Shown here piece by piece: positions 7,769-17,351 of a DNA stretch of 64,000 bases. Location of the stretch: positions 186,001-250,000 of the forward strand of contig NZ_CP125946.1 of NCBI RefSeq assembly GCF_030064065.1, written 5' to 3'. Under the pieces are notes generated by a model. It did no database searches. It was not told the origin of the DNA and saw only the letters and a program-made list of their open reading frames with translations. The translations under genes and the position numbers were made by a program. The stretch is from Rothia sp. SD9660Na. GTDB lineage: Bacteria; Actinomycetota; Actinomycetes; Actinomycetales; Micrococcaceae. Position 1 is the first letter of the stretch. Every line of letters starts with the position of its first letter.

Positions 7769-8679
7769 CGGCAGTAGTACGCACCCAGGGCCTCACCAAA
7801 ATCTACGGCTCCACCGCAGCCCTCTCAGACATTAACATCACCCTGGAGGAGGGGCTTATCTACGGTCTGGCCGGGCGAAACGGCTCCGGTAAGACCACTT
7901 TGCTCGCTGCCCTCATCGGGCAGGTTACCCCCACCAGCGGTTCTGTTGAACTCTTTGGTACCAAGCCGAGTGGGCGCATCCTTGCCCGAACCCACTTTCA
8001 ACGCACCCACCTGGCCTACCCCGACGGACTGAAAGTGCGGGACGTCCTGAGACTGGCAAGCCTAGCGTATCCGGCCTGGGACGAAACCCTGGCTGATACC
8101 CTCATCAAGGACTTTGCCCTCAACCCTGCGGCCAAGGCTCGCAAGCTATCCGATGGGCAGGCATCCGCCCTAGGAATCATCGTTGCCCTCGCCAGCCGGG
8201 CAGAACTCACCCTCATGGACGAACCCTACTCCGGCCTGGACCCTGTCGCCCGCACCATTTTCTATGACCGGCTCCTAACTGACTTTGCCCTCAACCCACG
8301 CACCATCGTCCTCTCCACCCACCTGCTCAATGAAATTGCGCCCCTGCTAGACCGCGTGCTGATGCTCCGTGACGGCGCCCTCGTACTCGACGGGTCCCAC
8401 GACGAGGCTGCCACCAGCGCCCACGAAATTGCCGGTAGTCAAGACGCTATCAACGTCTACCTAGCCCGTACTGGACTAGTGGACGCCGTCGCCCGGCAGC
8501 GCGCAATCGGTTCGCTGGTCACAGCCCTACTCGCCGCCCCGCTCACCGAAACGAACGAACAGCTTGCGGTCTCGCTCGGAGTTCACATTCAACCCGTCAG
8601 CCTGCAGGACTCCCTGGCCGTACACAGCGACGCCACCTACTCACCCCTACTTGAGCCCCAAGGAGGTCGCCATGACTAG
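7765..8679 (+). CDS. ABC transporter ATP-binding protein
   Basis: 304-aa ATPase with Walker A GRNGSGKTT (about residue 37), a degenerate signature LSDGQ (about 131) and Walker B LTLMDEP. It follows a YtrA-type regulator and precedes a polytopic membrane protein, the usual layout of bacterial exporters responding to cell-envelope antibiotics or peptides. The C-terminal 80 residues are not part of the ATPase core. It overlaps the permease gene by 8 nt. Substrate is not evident. Confidence 0.9.
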   Translation: MTAVVRTQGLTKIYGSTAALSDINITLEEGLIYGLAGRNGSGKTTLLAALIGQVTPTSGSVELFGTKPSGRILARTHFQRTHLAYPDGLKVRDVLRLASLAYPAWDETLADTLIKDFALNPAAKARKLSDGQASALGIIVALASRAELTLMDEPYSGLDPVARTIFYDRLLTDFALNPRTIVLSTHLLNEIAPLLDRVLMLRDGALVLDGSHDEAATSAHEIAGSQDAINVYLARTGLVDAVARQRAIGSLVTALLAAPLTETNEQLAVSLGVHIQPVSLQDSLAVHSDATYSPLLEPQGGRHD

Positions 8680-9604
8680 CACACTTCACGCTGAGCCCCT
8701 CTACCCAGCTCTACCGGAAGCACAGCCCACCCGTACCGGGGGAGGTACTCGTACCGTCTTCCGTATGCTCCTGAGCGAACGGGCTACCAGCACTCTACTT
8801 CCCCTGTTCCTGCCGCTCGGCATTGCAGTACTTATGCTGGGACTCGCTTGGGTTCATGCGGTTCTGACCGGCCACCCGCTGGCGGACTACAGCGGCTTCA
8901 TTAACCACAACTCTATGCAGGTCATTATCCTGCCCCTGGTTCTGGGTGTGACTATGCTCCTCAGCTACCGGTCACATGTCCGGCTCATACTGGGGATGGG
9001 GCTAGGACGCTGGGACTACTTCCGTGGCTACCTCTCCTTAGCTCTCTACCGGGCGGCTCTTGCCACACTGGTCTACGCTGTAACCCTTGCCCTCGAATTG
9101 CTGAACAAGGGCTATGGGCGCGGGTGGCAGGTATTCAACCAGGACTTCGATACCTGGCCCTTTGCCTTTGATAAGACCTACAGCACTCTGGGGCGGGCAT
9201 ATACGGTAACAGATTACCTAGCTACCTGGTTTATCGTCCTGCTGGCTGTGCAGGTAGCAGCCCTCTTTATTGCCATAGTCTCCCTACGCTGGGGGCCTCT
9301 GGCGATGAGTCTGATGCTGTGTGTAGTGGTCCTGCTCATCTTCAATATTTCCCGTCAGCTCTTCGGGGCCACTGCCTGGGATATGGGTATTGGCACCCTC
9401 TGGGTCCAGTTCCATTCCGATTACGATACCTACAACATCTGGGAGCTGGCTGCAGCTCAGGGCGGAGTCTCTGACCGGGATATCTCTGTATTTGATCATC
9501 CTCCCCTTGAGTTGATCGTGTGGAAGTACGGTTTGCTCGTCTTCCCCCTCTGCGCCGCCTACCTGCTCTCCGCTATGAGCTGGGCTCGAGCGTCCTTACG
9601 CTAA
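8672..9604 (+). CDS. ABC transporter permease-like membrane protein
   Basis: 310-aa protein with about six hydrophobic helices from residue 35 on and a hydrophilic N-terminus. No soluble domain is visible. The frame is open further upstream inside the ABC gene, but ATG 8672 has AAGGAGG at 8660-8666 and gives the natural 8-nt overlap. Companion of the preceding ATPase. No specific family was recognised beyond ABC-2-like exporters. Confidence 0.8.
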   Translation: MTSTLHAEPLYPALPEAQPTRTGGGTRTVFRMLLSERATSTLLPLFLPLGIAVLMLGLAWVHAVLTGHPLADYSGFINHNSMQVIILPLVLGVTMLLSYRSHVRLILGMGLGRWDYFRGYLSLALYRAALATLVYAVTLALELLNKGYGRGWQVFNQDFDTWPFAFDKTYSTLGRAYTVTDYLATWFIVLLAVQVAALFIAIVSLRWGPLAMSLMLCVVVLLIFNISRQLFGATAWDMGIGTLWVQFHSDYDTYNIWELAAAQGGVSDRDISVFDHPPLELIVWKYGLLVFPLCAAYLLSAMSWARASLR

Positions 9605-9627
9605 CCTGCCCTGCCTGCTACCTCCTA

Positions 9628-9672
9628 AAAAGTGCAAGTGCCTGTCACTTTTCACGGGGCACTTGCACTTTT
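9628..9672 (+). terminator. stem-loop between ABC operon and pyrE
   Basis: Perfect 15-bp arms AAAAGTGCAAGTGCC (9628-9642) and GGCACTTGCACTTTT (9658-9672) with a 15-nt loop. A/T flanks suit a terminator for the ABC operon. CACTTTTCACGGGG (9646-9659) and CACTTTTCGCGGGG (9666-9679) form an overlapping direct repeat, so a regulatory role for pyrE is also possible. Confidence 0.65.
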
Positions 9673-9711
9673 CGCGGGGTAAATATCTGCCGGTCTACTA
9701 GACTAAAAGGC

Positions 9712-10293
9712 ATGACTAACCTCTCCACCACCCTCCCCATCGAAGAAGCCCGCGAACGTCTGCGCGAGCTCATCAGCGAACTGGCCGTTGTGCGCGGCAA
9801 GGTCACCCTGGCCTCTGGTAAGGAAGCCGACTACTACGTTGATCTGCGCCGTATCACCCTGCACCACGAGGCCTCCCGCCTGGTTGGCCAGGTCATGCTC
9901 GACCTGCTCGACTCAGCCGGAATCGAATTTGACGCCGCAGGCGGCCTGACCATGGGCGCCGACCCCGTTGGCCACGCCATCATGCGCACCGCAGGCGACC
10001 AGGGCCGCGCCATCGACACCTTCGTGGTACGTAAGGCCCAGAAGTCCTACGGCATGGGCCGTCAAGTTGAGGGCCCCTCAGTGGAAGGACGCCGCGTGGT
10101 AGCTGTCGAGGACACCTCCACTACCGGCGGCTCCGCCCTCACCGCCGTCGAAGCCCTACGTAAGGCTGGCGCTGAGGTTGTAGCTGTTGCCGTCATTGTT
10201 GACCGTGCAACCGGCGCCAAGGAGCATATCGAAGAGGTTGCGGGCGTGCCCTGCCTCTACGCCTACTCCAAGACCGACCTGGGCCTGGACTAA
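9712..10293 (+). CDS. pyrE: orotate phosphoribosyltransferase
   Basis: 193-aa enzyme making OMP from orotate and PRPP in pyrimidine synthesis. The N-terminal LASGKEADYYVDLRR is typical, and the PRPP-binding motif VVAVEDTSTTGGS lies near residue 124. The open frame extends upstream, but ATG 9712 matches the family N-terminus. TAGACT (9699-9704) ends 7 nt before it, so the mRNA is probably leaderless. The methyltransferase gene begins at the very next base. Confidence 0.95.
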   Translation: MTNLSTTLPIEEARERLRELISELAVVRGKVTLASGKEADYYVDLRRITLHHEASRLVGQVMLDLLDSAGIEFDAAGGLTMGADPVGHAIMRTAGDQGRAIDTFVVRKAQKSYGMGRQVEGPSVEGRRVVAVEDTSTTGGSALTAVEALRKAGAEVVAVAVIVDRATGAKEHIEEVAGVPCLYAYSKTDLGLD

Positions 10294-10950
10294 GTGGCAG
10301 ACCTAGAAGCAACCGAGCCCGAAACCGAGAGCTCGGAGCGGGAAATTGGCGTCGGCCCCTGGGAAGGCGAATGGCCAGAAGGCGACCACTGGGATCCCGA
10401 GCTACTGCGCGAGGGCGACCGCCGCAACGTCCTTGACCACTACCGCTACTGGACCATGGACGCCATCATCGCCGACCTCGACACCCGCCGCCACTCCTTC
10501 CACGTAGCCATCGAAAACTGGCAGCACGACCTCAACATCGGCACCGTGGTGCGCACCGCTAACGCCTTTCTGGCGAAAGAAGTGCACATTATCGGTAAGC
10601 GCCGCTGGAACCGGCGCGGGGCCATGGTGACCGACCGCTACCAGCACGTGCGCCACCACCCTACCGTCGAAGACTTTGTGACCTGGGCGAAGGGGGAGGG
10701 GCTTGCCATTATTGGCATTGATATTTTCCCCGACTCCAAGCAGCTGGAAACCTACGACCTGCCCAAGGACTGCGTGCTGGTGTTTGGTCAGGAGGGGCCC
10801 GGCCTGTCAGAGGAGATTCACGCGGCCGCCGAGGCAACCCTGTCTATCGAGCAGTACGGCTCCACCCGGTCTATGAACGCAGCGACCGCCGCTGGTATCG
10901 CCATGCATGCCTGGATCCGCCGCCACGAGTTTGGCCAGCGCGTCAGCTAG
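10294..10950 (+). CDS. SpoU/TrmH family RNA 2'-O-ribose methyltransferase
   Basis: 218-aa SPOUT-class methyltransferase. The three family motifs are present: N-GTVVRTANAF (about residue 81), VFGQEGPGLSEE (about 161) and GSTRSMNAATAAGIA (about 188). The first 40 residues are acidic and unrelated. GTG start directly abuts the pyrE stop, so translation is coupled. Actinobacterial genomes often pair this gene with pyrE; whether tRNA or rRNA is modified cannot be told. Confidence 0.9.
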   Translation: MADLEATEPETESSEREIGVGPWEGEWPEGDHWDPELLREGDRRNVLDHYRYWTMDAIIADLDTRRHSFHVAIENWQHDLNIGTVVRTANAFLAKEVHIIGKRRWNRRGAMVTDRYQHVRHHPTVEDFVTWAKGEGLAIIGIDIFPDSKQLETYDLPKDCVLVFGQEGPGLSEEIHAAAEATLSIEQYGSTRSMNAATAAGIAMHAWIRRHEFGQRVS

Positions 10951-11004
10951 ACCTGGGGGTGGACGCCTGCCCCGGCGTCCGCTGGTGCTAAGTGTCCATG
11001 AAAG

Positions 11005-11041
11005 TCGCGGAGTACCCACATCTTTCGTGGGCACTCCGCGA
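11005..11041 (+). terminator. terminator after pyrE-methyltransferase operon
   Basis: Arms TCGCGGAGTACCCAC and GTGGGCACTCCGCGA, 14 of 15 paired, 7-nt loop. No long T run follows (TTCTCGT), so efficiency is uncertain. Confidence 0.6.
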
Positions 11042-11154
11042 TTCTCGTAAGCACTTGCATTTCTGCAGAAACTTTCCTCCTGAAATATTTTATTCATGTA
11101 CTAGCGGGTCTAGAATGGCTCTGTAGGCTAAAGACGAGAGCAAAGAGGTGCAGC

Positions 11155-12603
11155 ATGGCTACGAAACCGGAACCCAACAAGAACCCCCAGCTGCCCACCA
11201 CCAGCAGCCCGCGCAAGCTCATGGCGGCCCTGCTCACTCCGCTCTTCATGGCCCTCATGGCTATCTCGGTGGTCAATGTTGCTCTCACCCCCATCGGGAA
11301 CTCTCTGAACGCAGGCTCCAGCCAGACCCAGTGGGTAGTCTCGGGTTACGCCCTGGCATTCGGCGTGCCCCTGGTTGCCGCGGGGCGCATTGGTGACGCC
11401 ACCGGCCGCCGCCGCATGTTCATGATCGGCGTTTCCTTCTTCACTCTAGGCTCCCTGCTCAGCGCTATTGCACCCACCATCGAAATCCTCATCGCCGCCC
11501 GCGTGCTCCAGGGCCTCGGCGCGGGCTTCTTCAACCCCCAAACCACCGGCATCATCCAGGCCAACTTCACCGGCCAGGCCCGCGCCCGCGCCTACGGTAT
11601 GTTCGGTACGGTGGTGGCACTCGCCGTCATTGTGGGGCCGGTGCTCGGCGGCTTCCTCATCCAGATTTTCGGGGACTCCTTAGGCTGGCGCATGATGTTC
11701 CTGGTCAACGTACCTATCGGGCTTGCCGGGCTGCTGCTGGCCCGTCTTTGGGTGCCCAACGACCGGCCGTCCGCCCCCTCGGCCCAGCGCGCCCGCCTCG
11801 ACCTAGACCCCGTCGGTATGACCACCCTGGCCCTGGCAATCTTCGCGGTACTCTTCCCCTTCGTCGAGCGCAGCGGCAACCCGCTAGTCTGGGCGGTTCT
11901 GCCCATCGGTCTTGCCTTCATCGCCTTCTTTATTGCCTGGGAAAAGCGCTATAAGAAGGCCGGGCGCCCGCCCATGCTCGATATCGACCTGGTAACCAAG
12001 CCCGCCTTCCGCAACGGCATCATGATCGTGACCCTCTACTTCTTGGGCAACACCAGCGTCTGGTTGGTAATCCCCATTTACGTGCAGAACCACCTGGGGC
12101 AAAGCGCGCTGACCGCCGCGCTGATTACCATTCCCTCCTCCCTGCTCTCTGCTTTTGCAGCTCCCTGGGCAGGACGCCGTGTGCTGGCTATGGGGCGCCG
12201 TATAGTGATGCTGGGGTTCGGGTTGTCGCTCACCTCGATTGTGGCCACCATGCTCACCGTGACCCCTGTGGAGCAGGGCCTGCTACCGGTGTGGGCTCTG
12301 GCGGTGCCCCTGATTCTTATCGGTGCCGGTGGTGGTCTAGTGATTTCTCCCAACCAGACCCTGACCCTGGCGTCCGTACCTCCCGCTATCAGCGGTGTAG
12401 CTGGCGGCGTGCTCTCCCTCGGCCAGCGCATGGGCACCGCAATCGGTACCGCCATCATTCCCTCGATTCTTTACGGGCTGGTTGAATCGGGCGCCCACTG
12501 GAACGTGGGTCTCATAGCCTCCTTCGGGGCTATCGTGCTGACGCTCTCGCTGGGTCTTGCCTTCACCGTCGCCGACCGCCGCCGCGAACTGCGCGAGGGG
12601 TAA
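11155..12603 (+). CDS. MFS transporter, DHA2 (EmrB/QacA) family
   Basis: 482-aa drug:proton antiporter-type protein with about 14 hydrophobic segments. The helix 2-3 loop GRIGDATGRRRMFMIG and the following RVLQGLGAGFFNPQTTGII match DHA2 motifs A and C regions. ATG 11155 is preceded by AGAGGTG, and a TAGAAT -10 candidate lies at about 11112. Single gene. Substrate unknown; efflux of toxic compounds is the family role. Confidence 0.9.
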   Translation: MATKPEPNKNPQLPTTSSPRKLMAALLTPLFMALMAISVVNVALTPIGNSLNAGSSQTQWVVSGYALAFGVPLVAAGRIGDATGRRRMFMIGVSFFTLGSLLSAIAPTIEILIAARVLQGLGAGFFNPQTTGIIQANFTGQARARAYGMFGTVVALAVIVGPVLGGFLIQIFGDSLGWRMMFLVNVPIGLAGLLLARLWVPNDRPSAPSAQRARLDLDPVGMTTLALAIFAVLFPFVERSGNPLVWAVLPIGLAFIAFFIAWEKRYKKAGRPPMLDIDLVTKPAFRNGIMIVTLYFLGNTSVWLVIPIYVQNHLGQSALTAALITIPSSLLSAFAAPWAGRRVLAMGRRIVMLGFGLSLTSIVATMLTVTPVEQGLLPVWALAVPLILIGAGGGLVISPNQTLTLASVPPAISGVAGGVLSLGQRMGTAIGTAIIPSILYGLVESGAHWNVGLIASFGAIVLTLSLGLAFTVADRRRELREG

Positions 12604-12640
12604 CACTCGCCCGCGTCCGCTTCATAAAAGTGCTTATCAG

Positions 12641-12712
12641 GTACAGTAAAAGCATTCCCTGTACACACATTCCGCCTAGGTGAGCTGTTTCTTCTTTCGA
12701 AACGGCTACCTG
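12641..12712 (+). promoter_or_regulatory. palindrome and leader hairpin before the SLC13-type transporter
   Basis: GTACAG (12641-12646) and CTGTAC (12659-12664) form an inverted repeat with a 12-nt spacer, overlapping a TACAGT -10 candidate. Downstream, GTTTC and GAAAC arms with flanking partial pairing form a leader hairpin at about 12677-12712. Together they suggest regulated expression; the regulator is unknown. Confidence 0.45.
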
Positions 12713-12743
12713 CGGCATCAGCACACAATGAAGTGAGGTTGAT

Positions 12744-14354
12744 ATGGACAAGCCCCACATCACGGGTGACCACCTGCAAAAATACAGTGCAGCCCCCACC
12801 CAGGCCATCGACCAAATCCACCGCTCGCGCGGCTCCCAAGCGCCCGAGGTTGAAGCCGGCGAACGCAAGAAGCGCCTCATTGGCCTCTTCGGCGGCCTGC
12901 TTGCAGCCGCCCTGGTCTATGTCATCATGCCCGGCGACGTACCCGACGCCGCACGCCTGACCGCAGCCACCGCCGTCCTGATGGGTGCCTGGTGGATGAC
13001 CGAGGCCCTGCCCATTCCCGCCACCGCCCTGCTGCCGCTGGTGATTTTTCCCGTCTTCAACAGCGAAGTAAAAATCAACGACATCGGCGCTAGCTACGGC
13101 AACAACATCATCTTCCTCTTCATGGGCGGCTTCCTGCTGGCTTTGGCCATGCAGCGCTGGAACCTACACCGCCGCATCGCCCTGCTCACCCTCAAGGTCA
13201 TGGGCACCAAGCCCTCCATGATGGTTGCGGGCTTCATGGTAGCCACCGGCTTTCTCTCCATGTGGGTCTCGAACACCGCCACCGCCGTCATGATGATTCC
13301 CATCGGCGTCTCCGTGCTCATGCTCATCGCCCAGGCCAGCGGCACCACCGAGATTAAGATTAAGCACGGCGCCTCCCCCGACGACCAGGCCGTCAAAGAC
13401 GCCGTGATTAAGTCCGACTTCGGTACCGCCCTCATGCTGGGTATCGCCTACTCCGCCTCCATCGGTTCCCTGGGCACCCTGATTGGTACCCCACCCAACA
13501 CCCTGCTGGCCGGGTATATGGCAGACACCCACGACGTACACATCGGCTTTGGCCAGTGGATGCTGGTAGGCGTACCCCTGTCTGTGGTGGTTCTCTTTGT
13601 CTGCTGGTTCCTGCTGACCAAGGTGCTCTTCAAACCCGAAATTAAAGAGATTCCCGGTGGTAAGAAACTCATTGCCAACGAATATGCCAAGCTCGGCGCC
13701 ATGAGCTCGGGCGAACTGCGCGTGCTCATTATCTTCATCGCAGCCGCGCTGGCCTGGATTTTCGTCCCCATCATCTGGTCTGAATCCCCACCCATCACCG
13801 ACGCCGGCATCGCCATGGCCGTTGGCCTGCTGCTCTTTGCTCTCCCCGCCGGTGGCACCGCTAACAAGGGCGTGCGCCTCATTGACTGGGAAACCGCAAC
13901 CAAGCTGCCCTGGGGCGTGCTGCTGCTCTTCGGCGGCGGTCTAGCCCTCTCAGGCCAGTTCACCAGCTCCGGCCTCACCCAGTGGATCGGTGACTCCGTT
14001 GGCGCCCTCGGCACCCTGCCCATCCTCGTCATCGTGCTGCTGGTGACCGCCGGCGTCATCTTCCTGACCGAACTCACCAGTAACACCGCCACCGCAGCCA
14101 CCTTCCTGCCCGTCGCCGGGGGCATCGCCATGGGCATGGGCTACGACCCCATGCTGCTCGCCATCCCCGTCGCCCTCGCCGCCACCTGCGCCTTCATGCT
14201 CCCCGTAGCGACCCCGCCCAACGCCATCGCCTACGGTTCGGGCTACGTCACCATCGGGCAGATGGTCAAGGGCGGCCTCTGGCTCAACCTCTTCTCTATC
14301 GTGGCAATCACCGCAGTGACCATGACCCTGGCCATGTGGATTTTCGCGCTGTAA
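12744..14354 (+). CDS. DASS/SLC13 family anion:sodium symporter
   Basis: 536-aa divalent anion:Na+ symporter family member importing dicarboxylates such as succinate or malate, or sulfate. The family signature halves are visible: VSNTATAVMMIPIG (about residue 175) and VATPPNAIAYGSGYV (about 490), plus a first repeat SLGTLIGTPPNTLLAGY. The two SNT and TPPN motifs form the Na+ and carboxylate sites. The first 45 residues are hydrophilic. ATG start with GTGAGG upstream. Followed by a palindromic repeat and a separate hairpin. Confidence 0.92.
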   Translation: MDKPHITGDHLQKYSAAPTQAIDQIHRSRGSQAPEVEAGERKKRLIGLFGGLLAAALVYVIMPGDVPDAARLTAATAVLMGAWWMTEALPIPATALLPLVIFPVFNSEVKINDIGASYGNNIIFLFMGGFLLALAMQRWNLHRRIALLTLKVMGTKPSMMVAGFMVATGFLSMWVSNTATAVMMIPIGVSVLMLIAQASGTTEIKIKHGASPDDQAVKDAVIKSDFGTALMLGIAYSASIGSLGTLIGTPPNTLLAGYMADTHDVHIGFGQWMLVGVPLSVVVLFVCWFLLTKVLFKPEIKEIPGGKKLIANEYAKLGAMSSGELRVLIIFIAAALAWIFVPIIWSESPPITDAGIAMAVGLLLFALPAGGTANKGVRLIDWETATKLPWGVLLLFGGGLALSGQFTSSGLTQWIGDSVGALGTLPILVIVLLVTAGVIFLTELTSNTATAATFLPVAGGIAMGMGYDPMLLAIPVALAATCAFMLPVATPPNAIAYGSGYVTIGQMVKGGLWLNLFSIVAITAVTMTLAMWIFAL

Positions 14355-14357
14355 ACC

Positions 14358-14421
14358 GTATTCAAAAGGTTTGGCAGGCTCACGCTGGCTACGACCCCCG
14401 CCTCACTCACCTTTTGAATAC
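14358..14421. repeat. dispersed palindromic element, copy B
   Basis: Perfect 13-bp outer arms GTATTCAAAAGGT (14358-14370) and ACCTTTTGAATAC (14409-14421). The interior begins GGCAGGCTCACGCTGGCTAC, matching the left core of the 36.2 kb element. It begins 3 nt after the transporter stop. The right core half is shortened compared with the larger copies. Confidence 0.75.
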
Positions 14422-14447
14422 CCCTCACTAAACCCATAAAAACCCAA

Positions 14448-14488
14448 CACCCTAACACCGGCAAGCACCAAATGCCGGTGTTAGGGTG
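14448..14488. terminator. stem-loop upstream of fba
   Basis: Perfect 16-bp arms CACCCTAACACCGGCA and TGCCGGTGTTAGGGTG around a 9-nt loop. A-rich on the left, with only a short T stretch on the right. Probably terminates the preceding transcript. Confidence 0.65.
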
Positions 14489-14690
14489 CTTAAGACCCCC
14501 AGAAATACATGGTTTTCTGTGGGTTTATGTCCGAAATTAGTGTGGGAAACCTACCCTTTCCCGCCGCGCCCTTGGTAAACTGAAAAGCAGGCAGGCGCTC
14601 GCCCCGCGCGTCCTCACAAGGCACCGGGTGCAGCGCCAACTCACACCAGGCCACCAACCGGGTGGCCCCACCGACAACCAAGGAGTCAGC

Positions 14691-15716
<1,026 letters not shown>

Positions 15717-15746
15717 GCCCTGTAGCTAGGCTCGTTAGCCTAGACC

Positions 15747-15792
15747 AAAGGCGCCGGACGCTCCCGCTTGTGCGGGTGCGTCCGGCGCCTTT
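15747..15792. terminator. bidirectional terminator between fba and gltS
   Basis: Perfect 15-bp arms AAAGGCGCCGGACGC and GCGTCCGGCGCCTTT, with an inner CCCGC/GCGGG pairing. Separates two convergent genes. The stem contains the enriched GCGTCC hexamer. Confidence 0.85.
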
Positions 15793-15809
15793 GTCGTGCT
15801 GAGGGGCCT

Positions 15810-17033
15810 TTAGACGATAGACATGAAGGTCATGATGTTCACCAGGTTGGTGAAGTCAATGAACATGCCACCGACGATGGGCAGGATGAAGAAGGCGAGT
15901 TTGGATGCCTTGTACTTGGTGACCAGGGATGCCATGTTGGCGATGCCGTTGGGGGTTGCGCCCATGCCGAAGCCGCAGTGGCCGGCGGAGAGGATGGCAG
16001 CGTCGTAGTCTGAACCCATGGCGCGGAAGGTAACGAAGTTAGTCCAAACCCACATGAGCGCAACCTGGGCCAGGAGCAGCACGATGAGGGGGATAGCCAG
16101 CTCGGCCAGTTGCCAGAGCTGCACGTTCATGAGGGCCATTGCCAGGAAGACGTTGAGGCCGATGTTGCCCAAAACTTCGACCTCCTGCTCGGGCACGAGC
16201 TCATGATATTCCTTGGAGTTACGGCGGTCGCTGATGTAGCGCAGGGTGATGGCGATAATCATGGGGCCCATATAGCTGGGGAAGGCGGCGCGGTCGGTGA
16301 GCTGACCGACCAGGTAGTTGAGGGCTTCGGTTAGGTAGCTACCGATGAACATGGCGACCAGGATCATGATGAAGCCGTGCAGGACGCTGTCGGCGTCGAG
16401 TTTGCGGGGGCGTACGGTCAGCAGGGCCGTATTGATGTTGACCTGGTGGGAGGACTCTTTTTCAAGCAGGTTGTGCTTGATGATGAGACGGTTGGCAACG
16501 GGGCCGCCCATGAGCGAGCCAGCAATCAGGCCGAAGGTTGCAGCGGTGTAGGCGACGGTTTCTGCGCCGGTGACGCCGGAGGCTTCAACGAGCGGGGCGA
16601 TACCGCCAGAAACGCCGTGGCCACCGGTCATGGGGGTGGAGCCGGTCATCAGCGCCAGGGCGGGGTCGACGTTGACCACGGGGGCGATCAGGACGGCCAC
16701 GATGTTCTGGGCGATACAGAGACCCGTTGCTACCAGCAGGAAGAGGCCTACCTTTGAGCCGGCTGACTTGAGCACCTTGAGGGAGGCGCCGTAGCCGACC
16801 GAGGTGAAGAAGATGACCATGAAGAAGCTCTGCAGGGTAGTGTCGAACTTGATGGTCAGCACCCCGGTCTGGTTGAGCACCAGGTTGACCAGGGAGAAAA
16901 GGAAGCCGCCGATAACGGGTGAGGGGATAGCAAAGCGCTGGAAGAAGTAGAAGCGGTTCTTAATCCACATACCGAGTAGGAGCAGCATTACTGCCCAGCC
17001 GGCGGACTGAACCATAGTCAGTTCAAGCGTCAT
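15810..17033 (-). CDS. gltS: sodium/glutamate symporter GltS
   Basis: 407-aa Na+-coupled glutamate importer (ESS family), about 10-11 helices with two inverted halves. The GGHG stretch (TPMTGGHGVSGG, about residue 137) and the later GHCGFGMGATPNGIANM (about 356) are the family's paired reentrant loops. The open frame extends 22 codons upstream, but ATG 17033 fits the family length and has AGAGAG upstream. A TATAGT -10 candidate lies on the minus strand at 17100-17105. Convergent with fba and divergent from the Fic gene. Confidence 0.93.
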   Translation of the reverse strand: MTLELTMVQSAGWAVMLLLLGMWIKNRFYFFQRFAIPSPVIGGFLFSLVNLVLNQTGVLTIKFDTTLQSFFMVIFFTSVGYGASLKVLKSAGSKVGLFLLVATGLCIAQNIVAVLIAPVVNVDPALALMTGSTPMTGGHGVSGGIAPLVEASGVTGAETVAYTAATFGLIAGSLMGGPVANRLIIKHNLLEKESSHQVNINTALLTVRPRKLDADSVLHGFIMILVAMFIGSYLTEALNYLVGQLTDRAAFPSYMGPMIIAITLRYISDRRNSKEYHELVPEQEVEVLGNIGLNVFLAMALMNVQLWQLAELAIPLIVLLLAQVALMWVWTNFVTFRAMGSDYDAAILSAGHCGFGMGATPNGIANMASLVTKYKASKLAFFILPIVGGMFIDFTNLVNIMTFMSIV

Positions 17034-17204
17034 AGGAGTCTCTCTGTATCTATGTGATCGTGTGTGTTTTCCACTTCGTCGGTGAAGTTGACCTTTCACA
17101 CTATACGGGACGTCTTGGTGCGGTGCGGCTGGGTTTCCATCACAGTGAGGCGCGCGGACGCATCCCGTCGGCAGGCGCGGGAGTAGCTGGCGGGCGGAAC
17201 TAGG

Positions 17205-17342
17205 CCTAAATACAAAAAAGGGTGTTTTTGGGAGTTAGGGGCTTGGAGCGAGGGTTCTATCTCCCAAAAAAGGGGGTTTTTGGGAGATAGGTCCGGTTAT
17301 GATGGAGTCTAACTACCAAAAACAGCCATTTTTGTGAGATAG
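17205..17342 (+). promoter_or_regulatory. three iterated palindromes before the Fic gene (putative operators)
   Basis: Three related inverted repeats. Unit 1 is at 17205-17239 (CCTAA and TTAGG outer, A and T tracts inner). Unit 2 has perfect 14-nt arms CTATCTCCCAAAAA (17257-17270) and TTTTTGGGAGATAG (17277-17290). Unit 3 is at 17309-17342, imperfect, with CCAAAAA and TTTTTGTGAGATAG. Their centres lie near 17222, 17274 and 17326, about 52 bp or five helical turns apart. Unit 3 ends 9 nt before the start codon. The neighbour's C-terminal winged helix suggests autoregulation (inference). Confidence 0.6.
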
Positions 17343-17351
17343 GGGTAGGCC

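Noticed and set aside
13448-14137. Long antisense open frame under the SLC13 transporter gene
   Set aside because: A by-product of high-GC codon use; the sense strand encodes a complete, recognisable transporter.
17205-17342. Possible CRISPR array upstream of the Fic gene
   Set aside because: Only three diverged units, each a palindrome with AT tracts, and no near-identical repeats or cas genes nearby.
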